Assembly: GCA_964036045.1 (NCBI GenBank) | Contig: OZ038385.1 | Span: forward strand, 41,283,737-41,347,736 | Origin: Eutreptiella sp. 'Long Island Sound 2002' | Lineage: Eukaryota > Euglenozoa > Euglenophyceae > Eutreptiales > Eutreptiaceae | Length of the DNA stretch: 64,000 nucleotides | Direction of reading: 5' to 3' | Shown here: positions 54,660-64,000 of the stretch, one piece after another | Layout: every line of letters starts with the position of its first letter | How positions within the stretch are numbered: position 1 is the stretch's first letter | Translations under genes and position numbers: made by a program | The notes under the pieces: generated by a model | Seen by the model: the letters and a program-made list of their open reading frames with translations, nothing else | What the model was told of the DNA's origin: nothing | The model's database searches: none

Positions 54660-54765
54660 TTGATGACTTGAATTGTCTTGTAAGTGCAGCTTACAATTGT
54701 CTTGTAAGTGCAAGGTCTATTGTTTGTTTCCTTTTCTCGGGTCTCTTGAGTTGCCTTGATTGGCA

Positions 54766-56053
54766 AATCGTTCTCAGCGAACTCGCTGAGGTCCTTGCCT
54801 GTGAACTCAGGCAGGTTCACCACTATCTTGGAGGTGGCAATAGCCTTCGCCTCCTGAGCTCGGCGTCCTTCAGGGCGTCGGGTCTTCTTCTTCTTCTTCT
54901 TCTTCTTCTTACCCTTGGGGTCCTCGGGGTCCTCAGGGTCTTCGTCATCCGATGGCGAAGAAGAATCCATCGACGGCGGCTCGTCGTCGGAGGGGTCTCC
55001 GCCTAGATCACTGGAGCCATAAGGCTCCACGTCCACCATAGCCCTTAGGGCTGTCAGCCCCAGCTGGTCCAGCTCGGCCCTCGTCGAGTTCGTCACGTGG
55101 CTGTAGGGCGGCTGGGCCGTTCTCGGGACGAATGGACTTCTCGGTACTGCTGCAGGAGTCGGCATCGGTCGGCTCCTCAGGCTCCCCAGGGTATTTGTCA
55201 ACCCTGCCGCCAGGTGGTTAGCCTGTACTCGGTGGGGTGACATTCCCACCGTCGTAGGTGACGCATGGGACGGGATCATCAGGGGCTCCAGTTTCTCCCT
55301 GATCTCTTGCGTGAGGTCGCTCACGATTTGCGAAGTGGCTCCTCGGAGCACCTCGTTGATCTCCGACCGCGTCAGGGACCTGTTGGAGGATCTTCCCGAT
55401 CCTCTACTCCTGCCTCCCAGAGACTCTGGTCCTCTCCTCAACCCACTCAAGGGTGCATACGCGGGTGCATACCCAGGAGCATACCCAGGAACTTCCATGT
55501 AGGTTCCAGTGGCGTGGAGTGGATGGGGATGGTCAGCCGCATACCATCGCGGCGCAGAGCTGGAAGCCACCGGCTCACTGGCAGTAGTTGCCTCAAGGAG
55601 CGCAGTGGTAGGTGGGCCCATGCCATAGGCGGGGTAGTGAGGCATGCCAGTAAAGCCTGTGCCCTCTGCCATAGGCGGGTTGGTTGTGGAAGTGGATGTT
55701 GCGGCGGCTGGGAGTGTGGTGGTTATGGGAGAGGGTGATGCATGGAGGCCAGAAGCGCTTGGTGCGCCTTCGAAGGTAGGGACATCCGTCGGGTCTTGCC
55801 CTTGCTCCTCTCCCTCGTCTGCTCCGTCTCCAGCATCCTTCTCGCTCTCTCTCTTCCTCTTTGCAGGCTGCGCCACCACCTCCTCGACGCACAGGGCCCC
55901 GAAGGCCGTCTGGGGGCCGTCCAGGGAGTCCTCCGCCGTATCCACTGGCCCATGTAAGGGCTCCGCTGAAGGTACAGCGCCAGGCGCCGGCCTTGCCGGT
56001 GCCTCAGGCGCTGGCGCTGTCTTCACGTCGGCGTCGACTCTTCCTGGATCCAT
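54766..56053 (-). CDS. N2 Gag N-terminal part, broken by element D
   Basis: Starts MDPGRVDADV at 56053 and matches the plus-strand gag up to GKDLSEFAEN, where D begins. It contains an Ala/Pro-rich head, a Ser/Thr-rich region, the NRSLTRSEINEVLRG segment, an acidic DDE tract and a Lys-rich run, before the capsid-like part that is missing. Unlike the plus-strand copy it has no stop near codon 70 (KRKRESEK here). Beyond 54766 the frame runs 30-odd codons into D before stopping. Confidence 0.9.
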
Positions 56054-56137
56054 CTTAATCCGCCCTTCTGCTTATATTTCCCTGCTCGGAGCACTGGTTG
56101 TACGGCGCGGGGTCGCTGCCGGTGCACAGAGACAGGC

Positions 56138-56151
56138 TGCCTCTTGCTACC
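56138..56151 (-). promoter_or_regulatory. N2 primer-binding site
   Basis: Read on the minus strand the LTR ends CTTTTCT and is followed by GGTAGCAAGAGGC. With the last T of the LTR this gives TGGTAGCAAGAGG, the initiator tRNA-Met complement with one extra A. Confidence 0.7.
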
Positions 56152-56949
56152 AGAAAAGTTTATAGTGTTTTCAGCACTGTGTTTTTGCTTCTCCTGCTGC
56201 TTGTTGTTGCTGTAGGGTGTCCTGCTGCTTGTTTTGGATGATGAAAAGCTTTTGTTTGTTGAAATACAGTAAAGCCAAGTCAATCCAGGATAGCCCAAGC
56301 CAATAGTATGCAAGGAGAAGGTAATTCAGGATCAAAGCATGAAGGGCTGCAGTGTAAACAGTGAAAGATGATTCAATATTCACAGAAACTACAGGTCAGG
56401 TCACATATGAATGCATATTCACAAAGATAGCTGAAATGTTTTGGGAAAAGAGTAAGAAAACTGCCTCAGGATCACTCTCTCTCCATAGTGCCATCTTAGG
56501 AGATGTGCACTCTTTGTTTTGGGTCCCATATGTGCTGAGGTGGCATGGTATGTGGCGATGAGGTCACTGCCATGTCACATGGGATCTTCCTACTTAGCTA
56601 GGCTGACCAGGAATTGAACCCCGGACCTCTCAAAAAGAGGTGCCTAGCCCCCTAGGGTGCATACCACTAGGATAGCTAAGAATTCATGGAAAAACATAGA
56701 TAAATCCATAGGCTCTACCTTAGGTATGTCAGTGCTCAGTCAACTCAGGAAAAGATGTTTTACTTCACATTGAAAGTGGATTGAGGGGTCCACTCCATAT
56801 CCTGATTGGGTGTTTGGTTCCATAGGTCAAAATGTGTTATCACCAGTTTTGGTTGGACCAATACTAAGATTAAAATGCATGGATGCTCAGTGCATCTCTA
56901 ATACAACTAGAGTATGCCTCAAAGCAACGGAAAAGCACTTTTTCTTACT
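56152..56949 (-). repeat. N2 5' LTR (798 bp)
   Basis: AGTAAGAAAA...CTTTTCT on the minus strand. It contains the tRNA-like region (A box near 56664-56674, B box GGTTCAATTCC at 56610-56620). It ends against the TSD tttgt (56950-56954). Confidence 0.93.
56595..56682 (-). repeat. tRNA-like region inside the N2 LTR
   Basis: CTTAGCTA and TAGCTAAG (8 bp each) can pair like an acceptor stem around TATCCTAGTGG (A-box-like, ten of eleven positions) and a perfect B box with a T-arm-like stem. The same segment is in the 3' LTR (about 25450-25535) and in the plus-strand LTR (about 58996-59085). Confidence 0.6.
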
Positions 56950-56954
56950 TTTGT

Positions 56955-57054
56955 TATCTAACAATTTCATTGATGTCAGATTTCTGGGGGTGCACTCCCC
57001 CACCGAGAGTTCAAATATATGTGATTCTGAGGGGGTCCCTGCAGTCCCATTACA
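56955..57054 (-). repeat. N1 right LTR, second part
   Basis: Identical to 19355-19454, ending ATTACA. It is followed by N1's right target duplication CCTCC at 57055-57059. Confidence 0.9.
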
Positions 57055-57059
57055 CCTCC
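57055..57059. repeat. Right target-site duplication of N1 (cctcc)
   Basis: Partner of 19007-19011. It marks the right end of the 38-kb nest. Confidence 0.85.
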
Positions 57060-57602
57060 CCGTTAGTTGCACTGCTAGTCCCAAAATTGCCCATTTCACG
57101 GCTTTTTTGGAGCTTTTATGTGGTCATATGGGTCCAAAATGGCTAGTTGTTGACCACCACATGGCGCACGTCGTCCAAGGGCTGTTTGCAGTGTGTCCAC
57201 CAGCAATCAGGTCTCCTGTTCGCAATGCACATTGTGCACACGTTGTTGTTGCTGACGCTGAAGCAGGTCACAACCCTACCCTGGCATTTTACCCCTAAGG
57301 GAGCATTATTTGGCCCTATATATGGGATATATGTGGGATAGGGTATATCATATTCCATTTCCTTGTTAGGAACATAGGATGTGGGATAGATAAGGCAATC
57401 ATGGATGTTTAGTAGTGATATCAATTAGTGGATGATAGAGTGGATTTCTCATATGTGCATATCAGGTATTTCATTGGCTATGTGTACCATATCTGTTTGC
57501 AGGATGCTATTCAGTCAACACTATCGTTATGTCTTCGGTGCCAAGCAATGTTGCTGCCCATGCCACTGCGACCTCTGCTCCTGACCACCCGGTCAGGTTT
57601 CA
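57060..57602 (+). repeat. Probable 5' LTR end of element F
   Basis: The LTR end is inferred from ...GGTTTCA at 57596-57602 followed at once by the primer-binding site. A TATA-like CCCTATATATGGG lies at about 57314-57326, some 200 bp before the gag ATG. Without a second copy the LTR start cannot be placed; it may even lie left of N1. The sequence between 57060 and 57300 holds nothing else I recognise. Confidence 0.5.
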
Positions 57603-58727
57603 TGGTAGCAGAGGCGAAAATTTTTCGTCTCTGTTGGGCGTTTGGCATCGCGGAAAGCGATCGGTCCAAGACATCGTGGACCAAATTCAAGTTAAAATCT
57701 CTTCCCCGGGAGGGAGAGCTGAGGGTGTCCAGGTCCCCACTCTCAGGACCTCCTCGGCCCTGACCCCATCGACCGGGCAGGGGCCGCAAAAACGGGCCAA
57801 GCCCCAAGTGGCTACGAATCCTAAGTTTCCGAAATCCCCGAATGTTCCCATCGGGGCCCCCCATCCTCGAAATCCAGCTGGTGTACCTGGGATGGTTGGG
57901 GGGGAAATAGACGGCCACCCTCAGGGAGCGATAAGAGGACCACAATCGCCTATTATGGGCTCGGGAACCGTTACTAGCGCCGAGAATCGGGCAGTAATCG
58001 ACTAATCTACTGGGGTGATCGAGTGTACGAACGCTGCGCCCTCACGCGCTGCCGACTGGGGTACGATGGCTTCGCCAATGGGGCCTATCGTGGTCGACTC
58101 TGGCACTCCTCCGTCGCTAGGGGGGTTGCCAGAGCCTCAGGTCAGAAAAAACCTGTTTGCGGCAGGGCCCATCAGCCCCATTGTTGACCAACTCGACGCT
58201 GAAAACCGTCGAGTCCTCGCGCTCACGCCTGATCCCCATGGCCATCTGGGTCCGGCTCGAGAGGCCGTGGCCCTGATCCAGCAAGCCCTGTCGGGGACTA
58301 GGCAGAACCCCACTGTGGTGGAATCGTCGCCCACTCCAATGAGTGGATCGCGGCGGTTTCCCTCCCTGGTGGAGGAATCTCCTGCCTTGGGAGCGTATCC
58401 CAATCCCCCGAGCGGATCCAGGCTAAATCCTACGATCATCGAGGAATCCCCCACGCAAATCGAGGAGGATGAGTGTGACCAGTGGTTCCCCCTGGCGGTG
58501 GAGCAGTGGAACGACGATGAGGAGGAGGAGATTGGAGTGTTGGAACGTCATGAACTCCATCATTCCCCCATTTCCGTTGCCGCGTCGCCTGCACCTCCTG
58601 AACCTATGTCAGGGACCAGGGATCGCCCCATGCTTGTGGAAGAATCCCCGGCCCCCCACTACATCACGGTGGAGGACTCTCCGGCCCCTCAGTTCATTGC
58701 TGTGGAAGAGTCCCCGGTGCCTATGAG
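57529..58727 (+). pseudogene. Element F gag, starting in the LTR and truncated by N2b
   Basis: The frame opens at ATG 57529, 74 bp before the LTR end. It runs through TTTCATGGTAGCAGAGGC, encoding FHGSRG as in N3 gag, continues to TAA at 58003-58005, and then stays open in the same frame to 58727, where the N2b LTR interrupts it. The N-terminal part is basic and Pro-rich. The second part repeats a motif of the type SG(T/S)R...P..VEESP about six times, with an acidic DDEEEE stretch. No capsid or zinc-knuckle motif is visible. The primer-binding site TGGTAGCAGAGG is at 57603-57614. Confidence 0.65.
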
Positions 58728-59525
58728 AGTAAGAAAAAGTGCTTTTCCATTGCTTTGGGACATACTCTAGTTGTATTAGAGATGCACTGAGCATCCATGC
58801 ATTTTTATCTTAGTATTGGTCCAGCCAAAAGTGGTGAAAACACATTTTGACCTATGGAACCAAACACCCAATCAGGATATGGAGTGGACCCCTTAATCCC
58901 CTTTCAATCAGAAGTAAAACATCTTTTCCTGAGTTGACTGAGCACTGACATACCTAAGGTAGAGCCTATGAATTTATCTATGTTTTTCCATGAATACTTA
59001 TCTGCCCTAGTGGTATGCACCATAGGGGGCTAGGCACCTCTTTTTGAGAGGTCCTGGGTTCAATTCCTGGTCAGCCTAGCTAAGTAGGAAGATCCCATGT
59101 GACATGGCAGTGACCTCATCGCCACATACCATGCCACCTCAGCACATATGGGACCCAAAACAAAGAGTGCACATCTCCTAAGATGGCACTATGGAGAGAG
59201 AGTGATCCTGAGGCAGTTTTCTAACTCTTTTCCTAAAGCATTTCAGCTATCTTTGTGAATATGCATTCATATGTGACCTGACCTGTAGTTTCTGTGAATA
59301 TCCAATCATCCTTCACTGTTTACACTGCAGCCCTTCATGCTTTGATCCTGAATTACCTTCTCCTTGCATACTATTGGCTTGGGCTATCCTGGATTGAGTT
59401 GGCTTTACTGTATTTCAACAAACAAAAGCTTTTCATCATCCAAAACCAGCAGCAGGACACCCTACAGCAACAACAAGCAGCAGGAGAAGCAAAAACACAG
59501 TGCTGAAAACACTATAAACTTTTCT
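58728..59525 (+). repeat. N2b 5' LTR (798 bp)
   Basis: AGTAAGAAAA...CTTTTCT, the same length as the N2 LTRs. The A-box-like TGCCCTAGTGG (59003-59013) and B box GGTTCAATTCC (59057-59067) are 43 bp apart and in sense with gag. Confidence 0.93.
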
Positions 59526-59538
59526 GGTAGCAAGAGGC
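59525..59538 (+). promoter_or_regulatory. N2b primer-binding site
   Basis: TGGTAGCAAGAGGC; its first T is the last base of the LTR. It resembles the initiator tRNA-Met complement with one inserted A, as in N2. Confidence 0.7.
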
Positions 59539-59623
59539 AGCCTGTCTCTGTGCACCGGCAGCGACCCCGCGCCGTACAACCAGTGCTCCGAGCAGGCATA
59601 TATAAGCAGAAGGGCGGATTAAG

Positions 59624-62125
59624 ATGGATCCAGGAAGAGTGGACGCCGACGTGAACACAGCGCCAGCGCCTGAGGCACCGGCAAGGCCGGCGCCTGACGC
59701 TGTACCTTCAGTGGAGCCCTTACATGGGCCAGTGGATACGGCGGAGGACTCCCTGGATGGCCTCCAGACGGCCTTCGGGGCCCTGACGGTCAAGGAAGTG
59801 GTCTCTCAGCCTCAGCCTGTGAAGAGGAAGTGAGAGAACGAGAGCGAGAAGGATGCTGGAGAAGGAGCAGACGAAGGAGAGGAGCAAGGGCAAGACCCGA
59901 CGGATGTCCCTACCTTCGAAGGCGCACCAAGCGCTTCTGGCCTCCAAGCATCACCCTCTCCCATAACCACCACACTCCCAGCCGCCGCAACATCCACCTC
60001 CACAACCAACCCGCCTATGGCAGAGGGCACAGGCTTTACTGGCATGCCTCACTACCCCGCCTATGGCATGGGCCCACCTACCACTGCGCTCCTTGAGGCA
60101 ACTACTGCCAGTGAGCCGGTGGCTTCCAGCTCTGCGCCGCGATGGTATGCGGCTGACCATCCCCATCCACTCCACGCCACTGGAACCTACATGGAAGTTC
60201 CTGGGTATGCTCCTGGGTGTGCACCTGGGTATGCAGCCCTGAGTGGGTTGAGGAGAGGACCAGAGTCTCTGGGAGGCAGGAGTAGAGGATCGGGAAGATC
60301 CTCCAACAGGTCCCTGACGCGGTCGGAGATCAACGAGGTGCTCCGAGGAGCCACTTCGCAAATCGTGAGCGACCTCACGCAAGAGATCAGGGAGAAACTG
60401 CAGCCCCTGATGATCCCGTCCCATGCGTCACCTACGACGGTGGGAATGTCACCCCACCGAGTACAGGCTAACCACCTGGCGGCAGGGTTGACAAATACCC
60501 TGGGGAGCCTGAGGAGCCGACCGATGCCGACTCCTGCAGCAGTACCAAGAAGTCCATTCGTCCCGAGGACAGCCCAGCCGCCCTACAGTCACGTGACGAA
60601 CTCGACGAGGGCCGAGCTGGACCAGCTGGGGCTGACAGCCCTAAGGGCTATGGTGGACGTGGAGCCTTACGGCTCCAGTGATCTAGGCGGAGACCCCTCC
60701 GATGATGGGCCGCCGTCGATGGATTCTTCTTCGCCATCGGATGACGAAGACCCTGAGGACCCCGAGGACCCCAAGGGTAAGAAGAAGAAGAAGAAGAAGA
60801 AGAAGACCCGACGCCCTGAAGGACGCCGAGCTCAGGAGGCGAAGGCTATTGCCACCTCCAAGATAGTGGTGAACCTGCCTGAATTCACAGGCAAGGACCT
60901 CAGCGAGTTCGCTGAGAACTTTGGCCGGTTCCTACGACTGACCGGCCAAACCCACGCGAGTGGGCGAGTGAAGTGCGCCCTGCTCCTGCAGTGCTGCAAG
61001 ACGAAGTACCTGGAGAAGCAGGTCAGGCAGATCGTCACTAACTCCGCCACCTTTGCCGATGTGTTGGTTGCCCTGGAGAGGCAGTACCCAACCTACGAGA
61101 CCGACCTCTCCATCAGAGCCGAGATCCAGAACCTGCCCGTCCTGCCCAACAACCCCAAACCCGGCAGGGTCTCCGAGCTGTTGGCGGACCTGGACCACTG
61201 GGCTGGACGACTGACGCCCGGTTCCTACAGCAGCGACGACCTGCTGTTTTGGTTGTGCTCCAAGCTCCCCCGAGAGCTATGGGACGAGTGCCGTCTGACG
61301 GCTGAGCGCAAGGCTAGATCCCTCCGCTACGAGGATCTATGCGTGCTGCTCCTGGAGATGGCGCTGGAGAAGGAGATCGACCAGCACCTGAACCACTACC
61401 GTCCTGGTGGTGGAGGTTCTGGAGGCAAAGGGTACCAAGGGTCCCAACCTGGGCAGGGGACTACCCCCAAACACGCCCACGCCCGCCTAATGGAGAACGT
61501 GAAGGAGCTATTCTGGTGTGAAGCCAGAGATGAGCAGGGCCACCTGCAGCACGCCTCTGACTGCGAGCAGCGAGACTGCTTCGTCGTCCAGGGGAAGCAG
61601 CAGGAAAAGATCACCGGCGCCAAAGTGAAGCTGCCGGATCATTACCGCTGCACCATCACGTGTGCATTCTGCGGTAAGCGGAAGCACTATGAGGACGAGT
61701 GCTACCATAAGCAACGCCTATCGGCAAAGCTTAAGGGGGAAGATCCTGGCAAAAGCTCAGGCAAAGGCGGAGGCAAGGCCAAAGGCAACGACTCCGGCAA
61801 GGGCAAGTCGAAAGGACGTGGTCAAGGTGGTCAAGACAAGGGTCAAGGTGGACGAGGAGGAGGCGCTAACCGCCAGAACGACAACAAGAACAAGGACAAG
61901 AACAGAGGTAACCCCAACCCTAATCCAGGGGGGAACTCCGAGCCCTCTGGAGGGCAGTCGGGACCTACCACACGCTCACAGACGCAGGCCCAGCAAGAAC
62001 AAGGAGCCAAGCGTGAGCATGAAGGTGGTGATGACGGCAACGCCAAGAAGAGAAGCCGTTTCATGAGGATGGCCCGCAAATTGCGGAACAAGGGGTTCGA
62101 GGTGACCTGTCCCGCGGAATTCTGA
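59624..62125 (+). pseudogene. N2b gag with one premature TGA
   Basis: 834 codons in one frame from MDPGRVDADV to TGA 62123-62125, broken only by a TGA at 59831-59833 where N2 has AGA. From the next ATG (60017) 702 codons are open. Order: Ala/Pro head, Ser/Arg region with NRSLTRSEINEVLRG, acidic tract, poly-Lys run (about 60780-60805), a gypsy-type capsid (LPEFTGKDLSEFAENFGRFL, ALERQYPTYETDLSIRAEI, ELLADLDHWAGRL), zinc knuckle CAFCGKRKHYEDEC at 61661-61702, and a Gly/Lys-rich tail. It serves as the reference for the broken gag of N2 and the relic at the left edge. Confidence 0.92.
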
Positions 62126-64000
62126 CGGGGACGCTCTGGTGGCACCCAAGACCTGGTGTTTTGGGTACGTATCCGACTAGGGGGACGTGAATACCTGGGG
62201 GTACTGGATACTGGGGACACAATATCTATAGTGGCCAAGAAAATTTTACCTTGTGGGAGCCTGAAGAACACCATGACCACCGCCGCTATACGCATGGGGG
62301 ATGGACATGTGGTGCACAGCTGCGGGGACTGTGAAGTGGAGGTACCTATGGGCTCTCGAACTATCGCCCATCGGTTCTATGTGATGGACACTGAGGCCTT
62401 CGACTTTGTACTGGGTACTGACTTCTTCGTGCAGCACTCCCAGATACAATCCCTGACGCTGCAAGCGCCCTACCTCCTGTACGTGGACCACGGCAGTGGC
62501 AGAGAGTCTGTGCCACTGGAGCAGTCGGAACATACCTCGAGTTACCTGAGACTATCGAAGGAGGAGCCCTCGAACATGATGGCGGCCTCCAAAACTGAGG
62601 ACTATCAACCAATGGGGGAAGTCCTAGACCAAGGTCTGAAGGAGTTGGGTTACTCTCGAGAAGACCTAAGTGTGGAGCTGTTCGCCAGCGACAAGCAGCA
62701 TGTACTGGACCTATACTGCAGCAAGGGGAAGAACTGCAGCTACAAATTTTACTGGCCCTCTTTCGGGATGGCCTACGGGAACCCCAGATTCAGTGAACTG
62801 GGGAAAGTGCTGACCAAGGTGGCCTTGGAACGTTCCCGTATGGTCCTGTGTTCCCCCGATTGGGGAGCCCATGGGGGCAACGAGTACTGGCGAACCCTCC
62901 TTGACAAGCTGACTATCAGCTCGGTGCGATTACCTGATGAGGCCATCTACGTGCCTCTGGGACGCAAGACGCCCATTGGGAAGCCCGGATGGGGGAGTAT
63001 GCTCAGCGTGGTGGACGGAAGTCTTACCACCATCCCCTGGGAAGACCTGGACCCTACTCTGGTCCAGGCTATACAACGAGAAAGCGATGGACTCGCCTTG
63101 GGTGACTTGAAGGATCGCCTACGACCTCAAGATGCTGTTGAAACTACACCCGGAGGAGATGAGTACGTCGTGACTGACACCAACGCCCCCAACTCTCCTT
63201 GTCATGTACCTGTACCTGATGGAGTCTCTGAGTGTGGACTATCTGAGCTACCTAGCTCTATCCACTCAGACGACGAAACTGAGCACGACGCCTTCTTCGT
63301 GCAGACCGCGGTGGAGGAAGTGGAGAACGCCGAGTACGTCGCCCCACTGAAACCCCTACTCTCCATGAGGGTGGAAGACCCCGTGGATGAGGAGCTGGAC
63401 CCTCGATCCAGGCTCAGGGAGTATGTGGATTCCAAGAGGAAGTTGGTGGCGAAAAAGCTATGCTACGCGAAGCCTACCCGCAGCTCGTGGCCACTGAAGC
63501 AAGGACGTATGGGAGACCTATCCCAACTGAAGGAGGACCTCGAACAGAAGATCACCACCTGGCAAAGGGAGGTAGATCTCAAGCTCATGAAGAGCGTATG
63601 GGGTGCCCATGTGAGGACCCCAGAGGAGGACGACCTCTCGGAGGAATGTGTATGTGAACCCCCTCGAGCGTGCCTATGTTGCCATCGTCCACCGGAGATG
63701 GTTGAGCAAGACCTTCTGTATGCCTATCAAGGGCTGAAGGATGCTACCGCGGGCGAAGAGTCGGTGGAGGACCACCTCCCGACGTCTATTCAGGGGGCAA
63801 GCAACTTACACTCCGACGAGGACTTGGAGGACAAGATCACGATATTGGACCCGCGGGTACAGAAGCTGATAAGGACCTATCTGGAGGTGTTCGGAGAACT
63901 ACCCCCTCCAGCGTCATGTGACAAGCTGGTACAGATGGACCTCAAGCTGAAACCCGAGTTCGTGGGTCACAAGATACGGAGGAGACCCTATCCAGCTCCT
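62126..64000 (+). CDS. N2b pol, 5' part: protease, linker, start of RT (partial)
   Basis: Follows gag in the same frame after a single TGA. The aspartic protease has LDTGDT at 62207-62224 where N2 has LDTGAT; the Asp in place of the small Ala next to the catalytic DTG may inactivate it. FVLGTDFF is at about 62404-62427. The linker matches 31322-32607 of the minus copy but stays in frame through SIQGASNLHSDEDLEDKI into the RT N-terminus (FVGHKIRRRPYPAP), where the window ends. Confidence 0.88.

Larger units (their letters stand above)
51309..54765 (-). mobile_element. D: element with 87-bp terminal direct repeats, inserted in N2 gag
   Basis: Identical 87-bp direct repeats lie at 51309-51395 and 54679-54765, reading TGTAAGTGC...GATTGGCA on the plus strand (TG...CA). 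Between them are one long ORF on the minus strand, a 77-bp tandem repeat and 1.4 kb without recognised genes. No polypurine tract or primer-binding site is convincing. The flanks (..CCAGAA and AATCG..) do not form a target duplication, and about 490 bp of N2 gag (equivalent to 60926-61416) is missing at the junction. It may be a tiny-LTR non-autonomous element or the product of recombination between two copies. Confidence 0.65.
22828..56949 (-). mobile_element. N2: Ty3/gypsy chromodomain retrotransposon, interrupted by three insertions
   Basis: Two 798-bp LTRs (3' LTR 22828-25801 after removing element T; 5' LTR 56152-56949) differ at about nine sites. The TSD is tttgt (22823-22827 and 56950-56954), and the empty site survives in N1's left LTR. 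Coding order on the minus strand is gag, protease, RT/RNase H, integrase, chromodomain, the order of Metaviridae (Ty3/gypsy). Without T, N3 and D it is about 11 kb. It is defective: gag lacks an interior piece, pol has a frameshift and a stop, and N3 splits protease from RT. Its LTR ends are AG...CT instead of the usual TG...CA. The primer-binding site resembles initiator tRNA-Met. Confidence 0.92.
19012..57054 (-). mobile_element. N1: outermost LTR element of the nest, non-autonomous
   Basis: LTRs of 443 bp (left, 19012-19454) and 442 bp (right, 22486-22827 plus 56955-57054) begin TGTAAT and end ATTACA and differ by about one substitution and one indel. A 5-bp TSD, cctcc, brackets the whole. 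A purine tract GGTGGGGGAG (reading the minus strand) abuts the left LTR, so the element runs on the minus strand. Without the N2 insertion N1 is only about 3.9 kb, and its 3.0-kb interior has no gag or pol, so it would depend on another element's enzymes. Its right LTR is split by N2. I see no convincing primer-binding site. Confidence 0.85.
58728..64000 (+). mobile_element. N2b: second copy of the N2 family, plus strand, right end outside the window
   Basis: 5' LTR 58728-59525, primer-binding site at 59525-59538, gag 59624-62125 and pol from 62126 to beyond the window. It faces the N2 5' LTR head to head, with only 1.8 kb of N1 end and F between them. It is inserted in F gag. The target duplication cannot be checked because the right end is missing. 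Gag has one premature TGA and the protease site is altered, so it is probably defective. Confidence 0.92.

Noticed and set aside
46816-62125. Reassigned stop codons as explanation for in-frame gag-pol stops
   Set aside because: ARL5 ends in TGA and the CDK in TAA at the expected lengths, and the two families use different stops.

Overview
The window looks like nuclear DNA of a large-genome, intron-containing eukaryote, most likely a protist or alga. Two host genes are recognisable: an ARL5-type small GTPase in one exon and a CDK5/PCTAIRE-like kinase in five exons with canonical GT-AG introns. The rest is long intergenic DNA and LTR retrotransposons. ARL5 ends in TGA and the CDK in TAA, so the code looks standard. 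I cannot name the species; a green-algal (prasinophyte-like) genome is one guess with little behind it.

Layout: 1-1.1 kb, a decayed gag fragment on the minus strand. 4.1-4.7 kb, ARL5 (minus). 6.1-11.7 kb, the CDK (plus), divergent from ARL5. 11.7-19.0 kb, intergenic DNA with an 11-bp tandem repeat and tRNA-like relics. 19.0-57.06 kb, a stack of nested LTR elements. 57.1-58.7 kb, the 5' part of another retrotransposon (F). 58.7-64 kb, a second copy of the main Ty3/gypsy family on the plus strand (N2b), running off the end of the window.

The nest resolves base by base through target-site duplications (TSDs). N1 (19012-57054, TSD cctcc, LTRs TGTAAT...ATTACA, no recognisable genes) carries N2 in its right LTR. 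N2 (22828-56949, minus, TSD tttgt) is a Ty3/gypsy element with gag, protease, RT, RNase H, integrase, chromodomain and 798-bp LTRs. N2 carries three insertions: a TRIM-like element T in its 3' LTR (23107-25278, TSD atag), the Ty3/gypsy element N3 in its pol gene (32613-50217, TSD actct), and element D with 87-bp terminal repeats in its gag gene (51309-54765). N3 is itself split by a strongly C-rich 5.28-kb segment (40256-45536) that lies between two copies of a 1536-bp stretch of N3.

Features that stand out: a Dam-like methyltransferase domain between protease and RT in N3; gag reading frames of N3 and F that start inside the LTR and run through the primer-binding site; single in-frame stop codons between gag and pol in both gypsy families; N2-family LTRs with AG...CT ends and an internal tRNA-like region; and the unidentified C-rich segment with coding-like frames. 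All statements come from reading the sequence; no database search was possible.
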